Shown one piece after another: positions 14,971 to 23,113 of a stretch of DNA of 64,000 nt. The translations under genes were made by a program, and so were the position numbers. Origin of the DNA: an uncultured Faecalibacterium sp. (GTDB lineage: Bacteria > Bacillota > Clostridia > Oscillospirales > Ruminococcaceae); the NCBI GenBank assembly GCA_934503275.1, contig CAKSVD010000009.1, forward strand, positions 1 through 64,000, read 5' to 3'. Position 1 is the stretch's first letter. Every line of letters starts with the position of its first letter. The notes beneath the pieces are model-generated. The model worked only from the letters and a program-made list of their open reading frames with translations, searched no databases and had not been told where the DNA came from.

Positions 14971-15450
14971 ATGGGTCAGCCAGCATATGATCGTAACGCG
15001 GTGCGCCGCCGCAGGGCACCGCAGCCGCAGCGCAAAGCAAACCTGCGGGTAGCAAAGGGCGGCAAGCGGCGGTTGAACCCGCTGCAGGCCGCCGTACATA
15101 ACGCCATGAATCTGGTGGCGGCAGCACTGCTGGTGGGCTTTGCCATCAGTCTGCTGTGGAGCGAGGCACAGTTGGTGGAACTGAACGACCAGATCCAGGC
15201 CACCAAGGCGCAGCTAGTCAGCGAGCAGAGCCAGTATACCTACTACAACAGCACCCTGAACAGCAAGACCAACATTGCCAGCGTGGAGGAGACCGCAGGG
15301 CGGCTGGGTCTGATGAAAGTAGACCCCAGCCAGATCACCTACATCCGCTTGGGCGAAAGCGGCGCACTGGTGCGCCGGGAGTCCACCGTGCGGCAATGGA
15401 CCGACTTTTTGTACACCGGCGCGGTGAACATTCTGGGCACCGTGAGATAA
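14971..15450 (+). CDS. ftsL: Cell division protein FtsL-like
   Basis: 159 residues from the ATG at 14971 behind GAGGAGAG. Basic cytoplasmic segment (1-50), a single membrane helix (about 51-68, NLVAAALLVGFAISLLW), then an extracytoplasmic coiled-coil (LNDQIQATKAQLVSEQSQ) and a short tail. FtsL forms a complex with DivIB and DivIC and activates the FtsW/PBP pair at the septum. Assignment rests on topology and the position between rsmH and the transpeptidase; sequence conservation in this family is low. Confidence 0.85.
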   Translation: MGQPAYDRNAVRRRRAPQPQRKANLRVAKGGKRRLNPLQAAVHNAMNLVAAALLVGFAISLLWSEAQLVELNDQIQATKAQLVSEQSQYTYYNSTLNSKTNIASVEETAGRLGLMKVDPSQITYIRLGESGALVRRESTVRQWTDFLYTGAVNILGTVR

Positions 15451-15458
15451 ACGAAGAA

Positions 15459-15485
15459 AGCGTGCGGCAGCGCACGCTTTTTTCG
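15459..15485 (+). terminator. Hairpin terminator/attenuator between ftsL and the transpeptidase gene
   Basis: Stem AAGCGTGCG (15459-15467) with CGCACGCTT (15472-15480), loop GCAG, followed by TTTT. No clear new promoter is seen before the next gene, so this probably lowers rather than stops expression of downstream cell-wall genes. Confidence 0.75.
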
Positions 15486-15563
15486 GTTTATGGACACCGC
15501 AGTCTGAACAAATAACAGCGCAGGGCGCGCGGAATGCAGTGCACGCCCCGCAGGAGAAAACCG

Positions 15564-18041
15564 ATGCAAGAACCTTTCCGTAACAAAAAAAGCAGGGGCT
15601 ACCGCCTGCGTCCGGCCTCCGGACGGGACCGGCTGGACAGCCGGGTGCGGCGGCTTTGCAGCCGTCTGGGCATCCTTGCGGTGGTGGCGGCGGCCGCCAT
15701 CGTCATTCGCAGCCTGTATAATATCCAGATCGTCCACGGGGCCGAGTACCGCCAGTACGCCGCCCAGCAGCAGCTGCTGGATACCACCATCAAGGCCACC
15801 CGCGGCGAGATCTATGATGCTTCCGGCATCACCCTTGCCTCCACCAGCGTGGTGTGGACCATCTGGGCAGACCCCAGCTACAGCAGCATCCTTTATACCA
15901 GCAAGACCAACGATGACGGCACTGTGACCAAAACGCTGGACCCCGCCATGTGCGCCGAGGTGAGCCGGGAGCTGACGTTGCGTCTGCTCTCCGGGGACGG
16001 CGAAAGCATGGACAGCGTGGACACCTCCTCGGCAGAGTATCAGCAGCAGTACCAGACCGTGTACGATGCACTTTCCCGGCTGGATTCTGCCTATGTCACC
16101 CTTGCCACCAAGGTGAACAACGCGGTGAAGCTTTCCATTGAAAAATACGTCGCCAGCTTCAACAAGACGCACAAAAAGGCCACCGATACCTCCCGCAAGG
16201 GGCGCATCTCGGTGTCCTCGGAAAAAAGCTTCCAGCGCAACTACCCCTACGGCGCCTTTGCCGCAGCGGTGCTGGGCTTTACGGATGCGGACGGCATTGG
16301 CACCTACGGACTGGAAAAATCCTACCAGTCCACCTTGGCCGGTGTGGATGGCCGCACGATCACCCAGCGCAACGCGGTGGGCAACGCCATTGCAGACGCC
16401 AACGCCACCACATTTGCCGCCAAGGACGGCTCCAATCTGGTGCTGTCGCTGGATGTGAACGTGCAGGAGATCGCAGAGCGGTACCTGAACGAGGCCATTG
16501 CGGCCAACACGGTGGAAAACCGCGGCTGCGCCATTGTGATGAACGTCAAGACCGGCGCCATCCTTGCCATGGCCTCCAAGCCGGACTTTGACCCCAACGA
16601 CCCGCTGAACTACACCGCCAATGAGGCTTACCTCAACGAACTGGTGCACGCAGAGCCGGAACTTTACGGCATCTATAAAAAAGATGCCGACGGCAACTAC
16701 ATCACCGACGAGCAGGGCAATAAAATTCTGGACGAGGAAGCGGACTATTCCGGCTACTACCGGGATATCCTGTGGAAGAACAAGACCATCACCGAGTTGT
16801 ACTACCCGGGCTCTGTGTTCAAGGTCATCACCTCCGCCATGGGCATCGACTCCGGTGTGGCCACCATGAACACCACCTTTACCTGCTCCGGCGCCTACGG
16901 TGTGGCCAAGGAGACCTACCACTGCGCCGGGCGCAAGGCGCACGGCACCATCAACATGGCCGAGGCACTGCGCAAAAGCTGCAACCTCTACTACATCCAG
17001 CTGGGGCAGCGCGTCGGGTCGCAGCAGTTCTATAACTACTTCGATGCCTTCGGCTTTACCGCCCGCACCGGGGTCGACCTGCCCAGTGAGACCAACTTTA
17101 TGCAGTACTACCGCGCCGACCAGCTGGGCGAGGTGCAGTTGGCCTCCTCCTCCTTCGGTCAGGCCATGGCCATTACCCCGCTGCAGATGTGCACCGCCGT
17201 TGCGGCCACCGTCAACGGCGGGTATCTGGTCACCCCCCATGTGGTGGATAAGATCACCGATGCCAACGGCAACGTCATTCAGGAGATCGGCGCAAACGTG
17301 CGCCGTCAGGTCATCAGCCAGAGCGCCAGCGAGGTCATCCGGCAGATGATGGAGTACGAGGTGGGCAACGGCACCGGCGGCGGCAAAAACGCCTATGTGT
17401 CCGGCTACCGCATCGGCGGCAAGTCCGGTACTTCCGAGCAGCTGAATATGCACCGCCGCGCCGACGGCGACTATAAAAAGGTAGCCTCCTTTGTGGCAGT
17501 GCTGCCCGCCAACGACCCGGAAATTCTCGTCTACGTCATGCTGGACGACCCCAACAACGCCCGGACGGACTATTCTTCCATCCTTGCAGCCCCTGTGGCG
17601 GGCAATATCATCAGCGAGGTGGCTCCCTATCTGGGCATTGCCACCGACGGCGAGGACCGCAGCGGCACCATCGTCACCGTGCCCAACCTTGTGGGCACCG
17701 AGTGGAGCAACGCGCAGGTGCAGCTGAACATTCAGGGCCTGAAGCATCAGCTGCAGGAGAGCCAGAGCAGCCAGTCCGCTGCCCCGGTCACCTACCAGTA
17801 CCCCCACGCGGGGAGCAAGGTGCCCTACGGCACCACCATCTACCTGTATACCGATACCTACGAGGGCAGCCGCACCGAGGTGCCGGATGTGACCGGCAAG
17901 AGCCCGGACTTTGCCCGCCAGATGCTGAGCGCCGCCGGGCTGAACTGCGTGGTGGAAGGCAGCGGTACGGTGCAGGCGCAAAGCGCCGAGCCCGGCTCCA
18001 GCGTGCAGCGCGGCACCATCATCACCCTGACCTGCGGGTAA
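15564..18041 (+). CDS. Class B penicillin-binding protein with C-terminal PASTA domains (FtsI/SpoVD-like)
   Basis: Septal peptidoglycan transpeptidase. 825 residues from the ATG at 15564 (AGGAGAAAACCG upstream; an earlier ATG at 15534 lacks a site). One membrane helix near 35-53, a dimerisation domain, then the transpeptidase with SVFK (Ser417, Lys420), SCN (472-474) and KSGT (620-623). Two PASTA domains follow (VTVPNLVGTEWSNAQVQL and TEVPDVTGKSPDFARQML), which bind muropeptides or beta-lactams in related proteins. Residues near 375-400 hold a charged insertion (KKDADGNYITDEQGNK). It lies where ftsI/spoVD lies in Firmicutes dcw clusters, partner to the FtsW downstream. Confidence 0.95.
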   Translation: MQEPFRNKKSRGYRLRPASGRDRLDSRVRRLCSRLGILAVVAAAAIVIRSLYNIQIVHGAEYRQYAAQQQLLDTTIKATRGEIYDASGITLASTSVVWTIWADPSYSSILYTSKTNDDGTVTKTLDPAMCAEVSRELTLRLLSGDGESMDSVDTSSAEYQQQYQTVYDALSRLDSAYVTLATKVNNAVKLSIEKYVASFNKTHKKATDTSRKGRISVSSEKSFQRNYPYGAFAAAVLGFTDADGIGTYGLEKSYQSTLAGVDGRTITQRNAVGNAIADANATTFAAKDGSNLVLSLDVNVQEIAERYLNEAIAANTVENRGCAIVMNVKTGAILAMASKPDFDPNDPLNYTANEAYLNELVHAEPELYGIYKKDADGNYITDEQGNKILDEEADYSGYYRDILWKNKTITELYYPGSVFKVITSAMGIDSGVATMNTTFTCSGAYGVAKETYHCAGRKAHGTINMAEALRKSCNLYYIQLGQRVGSQQFYNYFDAFGFTARTGVDLPSETNFMQYYRADQLGEVQLASSSFGQAMAITPLQMCTAVAATVNGGYLVTPHVVDKITDANGNVIQEIGANVRRQVISQSASEVIRQMMEYEVGNGTGGGKNAYVSGYRIGGKSGTSEQLNMHRRADGDYKKVASFVAVLPANDPEILVYVMLDDPNNARTDYSSILAAPVAGNIISEVAPYLGIATDGEDRSGTIVTVPNLVGTEWSNAQVQLNIQGLKHQLQESQSSQSAAPVTYQYPHAGSKVPYGTTIYLYTDTYEGSRTEVPDVTGKSPDFARQMLSAAGLNCVVEGSGTVQAQSAEPGSSVQRGTIITLTCG

Positions 18042-18084
18042 AACAGCTTTTTCGGCATCTTCGCCCAAGGCTTTCAGCATAAAG

Positions 18085-18102
18085 CACTGCCGCAAGGCAG
18101 TG
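18085..18102 (+). other. Small GCAA-loop hairpin between the transpeptidase gene and murF
   Basis: CACTGCC (18085-18091), loop GCAA, GGCAGTG (18096-18102). No T run, so not a terminator; possibly an mRNA processing or stability element. Confidence 0.45.
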
Positions 18103-18147
18103 ACGGATGAGGGTGCAGGATTCAATAGAATGAGAGGGGATAGAACA

Positions 18148-19530
18148 ATGGAAAAGATCCATGCAAGCAAGCTTCTGGCAGGGCTGGTGCCTGCCGGAAA
18201 ACTGACCAGTGACCCGGAGGTGGAACTGGTCACCACCGACAGCCGCGAGGTAAAGCCCGGCTGCATTTTTGTGGCCTTCCCCGGCGAGCGGTTCGACGGC
18301 CATGATTTCGCCGCCCGTGCGCTGGAGCAGGGCGCGGCGTATGTGGTGGTCAACCACCCGGTGCCCGGTGTGCCGGAGGAAAAGGCCATCCTTTGCCCGG
18401 ACAGCTACCACGCTATGATGGTGATGGGCGCAAACTACCGCAGCCAGTACCACCCCAAGATGGTGGGCGTGACCGGTAGCGTGGGCAAGACCACCACCAA
18501 GCAGATGACCTACGCCGCCCTGAGCGGCTTTGGCGAGACCATCAAGACCGAGGGCAACCAGAACAATGAACTGGGAATGCCCCGCACCCTGATGCGGCTG
18601 GAAAGCAGCACCGAGTACGCGGTCATCGAGATGGGCATGAGCCATGCGGGCGAGATCGACCGTCTGGTGCGGGCAGCACGCCCGGATGTGGGCATCATCA
18701 CCTGCATCGGCGTGTCTCACATCGGCAATCTGGGCAGTCAGGAGAACATCTGCAAGGCAAAGCTGGAGATCTGCAACGGTCTGCCGGAGGGCGCGCCGCT
18801 GGTGCTGAACTACGATGACCCCTTCCTGCGCAAGGCAGCGCTGCCCGCCCATGTGCGCCCGGTGTGGTTCAGCCTGAGCGATGAAAACGCAGACGTCTGC
18901 GCCCTGTCCATCCGGCAGGAGACTGACGGCATGAGTTTTGTACTGGAGGATCAGGAGCACGGCACCTTTGTGGTGAACATCCCCGCCATGGGACGCCACA
19001 ATGTGGCCAACGCCTTGGCCGCCTACTGCGCCGCCACCCGTCTGGGGTGCGACGCCAAGAAGGTCATCCGGGGGCTTTCCAACTTTGAGCAGACCGGCCG
19101 CCGCCAGAAGGTGGTGGACAGCAACGGCGTGACCGTCATCGAGGACTGCTACAACGCAAACCCGGACAGTATGAAGGCTGCGCTGGCCATGTTCAAGGAT
19201 TTCCCCTGCAAGCGCCGCTTTGCCCTGCTGGGCGATATGCTGGAGCTGGGCGAACTGAGCCGCGAGGCACACGAGGAGTTGGGACGTCTTGCCGCCGAGA
19301 GCGGACTGTACTGCCTGATCACCTACGGCGAGCAGGCCAAGCGCACCGCCGTGGTGGCTGCCGCCAAGGGGGTAGAGACCCTGCACGCAGAAAATTACCG
19401 CGAGGCTGCCGACGCTTTGCTGGACCGGGTGCAGCCCGGCGATGCCGTTTTGGTAAAGGCCAGCCACGGTATGGCACTGGAAAAGGTGCTGGATATCTTC
19501 TACGAAGAGCATAAAGAAGCGGAAGTATAA
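18148..19530 (+). CDS. murF: UDP-MurNAc-tripeptide--D-alanyl-D-alanine ligase MurF
   Basis: ATP-dependent ligase adding D-Ala-D-Ala to the peptidoglycan precursor, final cytoplasmic step. 460 residues from the ATG at 18148 (GAGGGGATAGAACA upstream). N-terminal uridine-binding domain with VTTDSREVKPGCIFVAF, central ATPase with GVTGSVGKTTTK (107-117) and TEGNQNNELGMPRTL, C-terminal domain with VIEDCYNANPDSMKAAL and LLGDMLELG. Fifth gene of the dcw cluster; murE comes unusually late, after divIB. Confidence 0.95.
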   Translation: MEKIHASKLLAGLVPAGKLTSDPEVELVTTDSREVKPGCIFVAFPGERFDGHDFAARALEQGAAYVVVNHPVPGVPEEKAILCPDSYHAMMVMGANYRSQYHPKMVGVTGSVGKTTTKQMTYAALSGFGETIKTEGNQNNELGMPRTLMRLESSTEYAVIEMGMSHAGEIDRLVRAARPDVGIITCIGVSHIGNLGSQENICKAKLEICNGLPEGAPLVLNYDDPFLRKAALPAHVRPVWFSLSDENADVCALSIRQETDGMSFVLEDQEHGTFVVNIPAMGRHNVANALAAYCAATRLGCDAKKVIRGLSNFEQTGRRQKVVDSNGVTVIEDCYNANPDSMKAALAMFKDFPCKRRFALLGDMLELGELSREAHEELGRLAAESGLYCLITYGEQAKRTAVVAAAKGVETLHAENYREAADALLDRVQPGDAVLVKASHGMALEKVLDIFYEEHKEAEV

Positions 19531-19558
19531 CTATCTGGCGAAATGGAGTGTCTGATCT

Positions 19559-20554
19559 ATGGAGCGTTTCGCCTTGGCAGCGGCGGTGGTGCTGGGGTTT
19601 GCCCTTACGGCAGCCCTGTGCAGCCTGTTTGTGCCGCTGCGGCGGGTGCTGGAACGCCGCGAACAACAACAGCAGCCGGTACAGTCTGAGCAGCCTCGGC
19701 CTGCACCCCTGCGTGCCCCGCTGTGGGGCGGGCTGTGTGCGGCGGCGGGCACGGTGGCTGCGGTGGGCGTAGGCTGGCTTGCCGCCTGTGTAGGCCAGCC
19801 GGAGCTGCTGGGCAGCGAGGGTCGGCTGATGACGCGGCTGCTCACGGCGCTGGCCGGAAGCCTTGCCTTTGGGGCAGTGGGACTTGCAGAGGACCTTGCC
19901 CGGATGCGCAGCCCGGCGGCGCTGGGGCTGCGGCGGGACGTCCGGCTTTTGCTGGAAGCACTGGCCGCGGCATTCGTTCTTTTGCTGCTGCGGGCCGCGG
20001 GCTGTCTGCCCCGGGGGCTGGACGTGCCCGGGGCGGGGTATGTGCTGCTGGGCAGCGCCGTGCCCTTTTTGTGGGCGGTGCTCATGGTGGCGCTGGCCGA
20101 GTGTGCCCGCATCGCCGAGCGGGACGAGGGAACCGTGTGCGGCGCGGCCTTTGTGGCCATGCTGGCGCTGATGATGGCAGAGGCCGGCTTGGGCGTGCCC
20201 GGCCTGGCGGTGCTGCCCGCCGCGCTTGCCGGGGCACTGGTGGCACTGCTGCTGTGGGCGTTCCCCCCGGCAAGGCTGGGGGTGGGCTGCTGCGGCAGCC
20301 TGCTGGCGGCGGGTGCTATCGGCTGCATCCCGCTCAGCCTGGATATGACCAGCCTGACCGTGCCGCTGGCGCTGCCCTTCTGGGCGGCGGGCGGTCTTTT
20401 GGCAGCGCAGCTGCTGAGTGCAAAACGCACCGGTAAGCCCTTGCGCTGCTGGGTAAAAAAGCATAAAATGAGCCCGGAGACGGTGTTTCTGTGCAGCTTT
20501 GCGCTGAGCGCTGTCGGCTATGTACTGGCGCTGGCGCTGCTGCGCTGGTGCTGA
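19559..20554 (+). CDS. MraY-like membrane protein lacking the catalytic residues
   Basis: 331 residues, about ten hydrophobic helices, in the slot where mraY normally lies between murF and ftsW. The scaffold matches MraY (UDP-MurNAc-pentapeptide phosphotransferase) in order: RAPLWGG (52-58) for GTPTMGG, AEDLARMR (110-117) for the DDYxKV loop, LAECARIAERDEG (179-191) for NAVNLTDGLDG, FPPARLGVGCCGSLLAAG (235-252) for the FHPAKVFMGDTGSLALGG loop, and KRTGKP (289-294). Almost every catalytic residue has changed: the first Asp pair is Glu-Asp, the NxxNxxDG motif is lost, the essential Asp of GDTGS is Cys, and HHHFE is absent. The frame is open and coding-like, so it is probably a conserved pseudoenzyme. 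ATG follows GGAG with 10-base spacing. Confidence 0.75.
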   Translation: MERFALAAAVVLGFALTAALCSLFVPLRRVLERREQQQQPVQSEQPRPAPLRAPLWGGLCAAAGTVAAVGVGWLAACVGQPELLGSEGRLMTRLLTALAGSLAFGAVGLAEDLARMRSPAALGLRRDVRLLLEALAAAFVLLLLRAAGCLPRGLDVPGAGYVLLGSAVPFLWAVLMVALAECARIAERDEGTVCGAAFVAMLALMMAEAGLGVPGLAVLPAALAGALVALLLWAFPPARLGVGCCGSLLAAGAIGCIPLSLDMTSLTVPLALPFWAAGGLLAAQLLSAKRTGKPLRCWVKKHKMSPETVFLCSFALSAVGYVLALALLRWC

Positions 20555-20582
20555 CCGGGCACAGAGAGGGAAGGGAGCGCAG

Positions 20583-21896
20583 ATGGCGACTATCCGCAAA
20601 AAACACAGAGCGCCGGTGCCGGTGTTCCAGCGAGACCCGGGCCCGTGGTCCCGGCTGCTGATCGACTGGCTGGCCACGCTGGCCGTTATTATGATCTTTG
20701 GGCTGGTGATGCTGTTCAGCGCCAGTTACACCACCGGTTACCTGCGCATGGGCGACAGCTTCCACTACATCAAGCAGCAGGCGCTGTGCATGATGATCGG
20801 GCTGGCCTGTATGTTCCTGATGAGTTATATGGATCACCGCTTTTTACGCAAGATGGTGGTACCGGGCTACATCATCGTGCTGGCCATGCTGGCCGTCACC
20901 CTGACCATGGCACCCCTGAACGGCTGCCGCCGCTGGATCCGCTTCGGCGGGCTTACACTGCAATCCTCCGAGGTGGCAAAGTTTGAGATGATCCTGTTCA
21001 GCTCCCATCTTGCGGCCAAAGCGCCGCAGGTGGAGCGGCTGGACCCGGAGCGCCGCATCCTGCTTACCCCCCGGGAGTGGCTGCGGGTGCGGGTGTGGAA
21101 GCAGCTGGTGGTGCCGGTGCTGCCCCTTATACCGGTGGTCATCCTGCTGGCGCTGGAGCCGCATATGTCCGGCATCGTGCTGACGGTGGCGGTGGTGGGC
21201 ACCATCCTGCTGCTGTCCGGCAGCGGCGGTGTGCTGACATGGGCGGGGGCCATCACAGCGGGCGCGTTGCTGGAGACCCTGCTCTCCCATGTGGACTCCA
21301 TCCCTTACCTGCAAAAGCGTCTGGACGGCTGGACGCAGGATCTGAGCAAGATGACCGACCAGACCGTGCAGAGCCTTTATGCGATCGGCTCCGGCGGGCT
21401 GAAGGGGCTGGGGCTGGGCAACAGCGTGGAAAAGCAGCTCTGGTTGCCGGAAAGCACCAACGACTTCATCTTCAGCGTGGTGTGTGAGGAACTGGGCTTC
21501 ATTGGCGCAGTGCTCATCATCGTGCTGTTCATGCTGTTCATCGTGCAGGGGCTGCTCATCGCCTATAAGGCGGAGAATTTGTACTGCACCATGGTGGGCA
21601 TCGGCATCATGGCGCAGATCGCGTGGCAGGTGTTCTGCAACATCGCCGTGGTCACCAACACCCTGCCCAACACCGGCATCAGCCTGCCCTTCTTCTCCTC
21701 CGGCGGCACCAGCCTGATCTTGCTGCTGGCAGAGATGGGCGTAATGGTGAACATCGGCCGCAACGGCGAGCGGGCAGCGCAGCAGCGGGAGCAGATGCGT
21801 GCCCAGCGGGAGGCCGCCCGCACCGAGCGCGAGGCAGAACTTGCCCGCAAGACCATTGATCTGGCCTCTGCCCGCGCAGCCCGCACGGAAGAGTAA
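20583..21896 (+). CDS. ftsW: Peptidoglycan glycosyltransferase FtsW
   Basis: SEDS-family polymerase that strings lipid II into glycan at the septum, working with the class B PBP encoded upstream. 437 residues from the ATG at 20583 (GGGAAGGGAGCGCAG upstream). About ten membrane helices, SEVAKFEMILF, and the catalytic-loop signature LPESTNDFIFSVVCEELGF with its Asp; then NTGISLPFFSSGGTS near the end. A long Arg/Glu/Ala-rich cytoplasmic tail (about 395-437) is probably a helical extension. A 20-bp GC hairpin without a T run (21912-21932) follows before murG. Confidence 0.95.
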   Translation: MATIRKKHRAPVPVFQRDPGPWSRLLIDWLATLAVIMIFGLVMLFSASYTTGYLRMGDSFHYIKQQALCMMIGLACMFLMSYMDHRFLRKMVVPGYIIVLAMLAVTLTMAPLNGCRRWIRFGGLTLQSSEVAKFEMILFSSHLAAKAPQVERLDPERRILLTPREWLRVRVWKQLVVPVLPLIPVVILLALEPHMSGIVLTVAVVGTILLLSGSGGVLTWAGAITAGALLETLLSHVDSIPYLQKRLDGWTQDLSKMTDQTVQSLYAIGSGGLKGLGLGNSVEKQLWLPESTNDFIFSVVCEELGFIGAVLIIVLFMLFIVQGLLIAYKAENLYCTMVGIGIMAQIAWQVFCNIAVVTNTLPNTGISLPFFSSGGTSLILLLAEMGVMVNIGRNGERAAQQREQMRAQREAARTEREAELARKTIDLASARAARTEE

Positions 21897-21951
21897 AACG
21901 AACCGCAAGCCCGCCCGGCCGCAGGCCGGGCGTTTATAAGGAGGAATCACC

Positions 21952-23079
21952 ATGCGTGTTCTCATCGCAGCCGGCGGCACTGCCGGACATATCAACCCTG
22001 CACTGGCCATTGCCGGTGCGCTGAAAAAGGCCGACCCCACCGCCGAGATCCACTTTGCAGGCCGCAAGGAGGGCATGGAGTACCGTCTGGTCACACAGGC
22101 GGGCTATCCCTTCCACCACATCGAGATCACCGGCTTCCAGCGCAAGCTGAGCCTGCACAACATCAAGCGCAACATCATTACCCTGTGGAATCTGGCGCTC
22201 TCCGGCCCCAAGGCCAAGGCCATGATGAAGGAGGTAAAGCCGGATCTCGTCATCGGCTGCGGCGGCTATGTGTCCGGCCCGGTGGTGCGCTGCGCCGCCA
22301 AAATGGGCATCCACACCGCCCTGCACGAGCAGAACGCCTTTCCCGGTGTGACCAACAAGCTGCTGGCCCCGGATGTGGATATCGTGTTTGCCGCCGTGCC
22401 CGCCGCTGTGGAAAAGCTGGGCGCACCGGACAAGACCCTTGTGGTGGGCAACCCCGTGCGGCCGGAGGTGTTTGCACAGGCCGCGAACCGCGAGGCCATC
22501 CGCGCACAGCTGGGTGCGGGCGACCGCACCGTCATCCTGTCCTTCGGTGGCAGCCTGGGTGCACGCCGGGTGAACGAGGTGGTGGCAGACCTGTGCGCTT
22601 GGGAGCAGCACGAGCACAAGCTGGTGCTGCACCTGCACGCCACCGGGCAGTACGGGGTGCAGCTGTTTGAGCAGCTGCAAAAGCAGAAGGAGTTTGTCCC
22701 CGGCGACAGCCTTGTGGTAAAGGAATACATCAACAATATGCCGGAACTGCTGGCAGCGGCAGACCTCGTCATCAGCCGCGCCGGTGCGCTGACGCTGGCC
22801 GAATTGGAGGCCGTGGGACGCGCCGCTGTGCTGATCCCCAGCCCCAATGTGGCAGAGAACCACCAGTACTACAACGCCATGGAACTGCAAAAGGCCGGGG
22901 CGGCTGTGGTCATTGAAGAAAAAGACCTGACCGGCGAAAAGCTGGTGCAGACGGTGGCCGAAATGCTGGCACAGCCCGGCAAGCTGGCCGAGATGGGCAA
23001 AAACGCCCGCAGCCTGTCGGTGGATGACAGTCTGGACCGCATCGCTGCGGCGCTGCTCAAGCTGGTAAAGACCCCGTGA
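21952..23079 (+). CDS. murG: UDP-GlcNAc:lipid I N-acetylglucosaminyltransferase MurG
   Basis: Peripheral membrane GT-B transferase making lipid II from lipid I. 375 residues, normal length. N-terminal AGGTAGHINPALAIA (7-21), then VIGCGGYVSGPVV, LHEQNAFPGVTNK, and the donor-binding region LSFGGSLGARRVNE and SRAGALTLAELEAVGRAAVLIPSPNVAENHQ (broken here only for length). ATG follows AAGGAGGAATCACC. It needs lipid I from MraY, so a functional mraY must lie elsewhere in the genome. Confidence 0.97.
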   Translation: MRVLIAAGGTAGHINPALAIAGALKKADPTAEIHFAGRKEGMEYRLVTQAGYPFHHIEITGFQRKLSLHNIKRNIITLWNLALSGPKAKAMMKEVKPDLVIGCGGYVSGPVVRCAAKMGIHTALHEQNAFPGVTNKLLAPDVDIVFAAVPAAVEKLGAPDKTLVVGNPVRPEVFAQAANREAIRAQLGAGDRTVILSFGGSLGARRVNEVVADLCAWEQHEHKLVLHLHATGQYGVQLFEQLQKQKEFVPGDSLVVKEYINNMPELLAAADLVISRAGALTLAELEAVGRAAVLIPSPNVAENHQYYNAMELQKAGAAVVIEEKDLTGEKLVQTVAEMLAQPGKLAEMGKNARSLSVDDSLDRIAAALLKLVKTP

Positions 23080-23113
23080 TGCAGCCCCGGAATAAACAGG
23101 AAAGAAGGTGCGA

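Noticed and set aside
15339..18389. A 1016-codon open frame on the minus strand opposite the PASTA transpeptidase gene
   Set aside because: Same effect; the plus-strand gene has all transpeptidase motifs.
19559..20554. Calling the MraY-like gene a decayed pseudogene
   Set aside because: No frameshift or internal stop, usual codon bias, intact helices and conserved loop spacing argue for a maintained gene.
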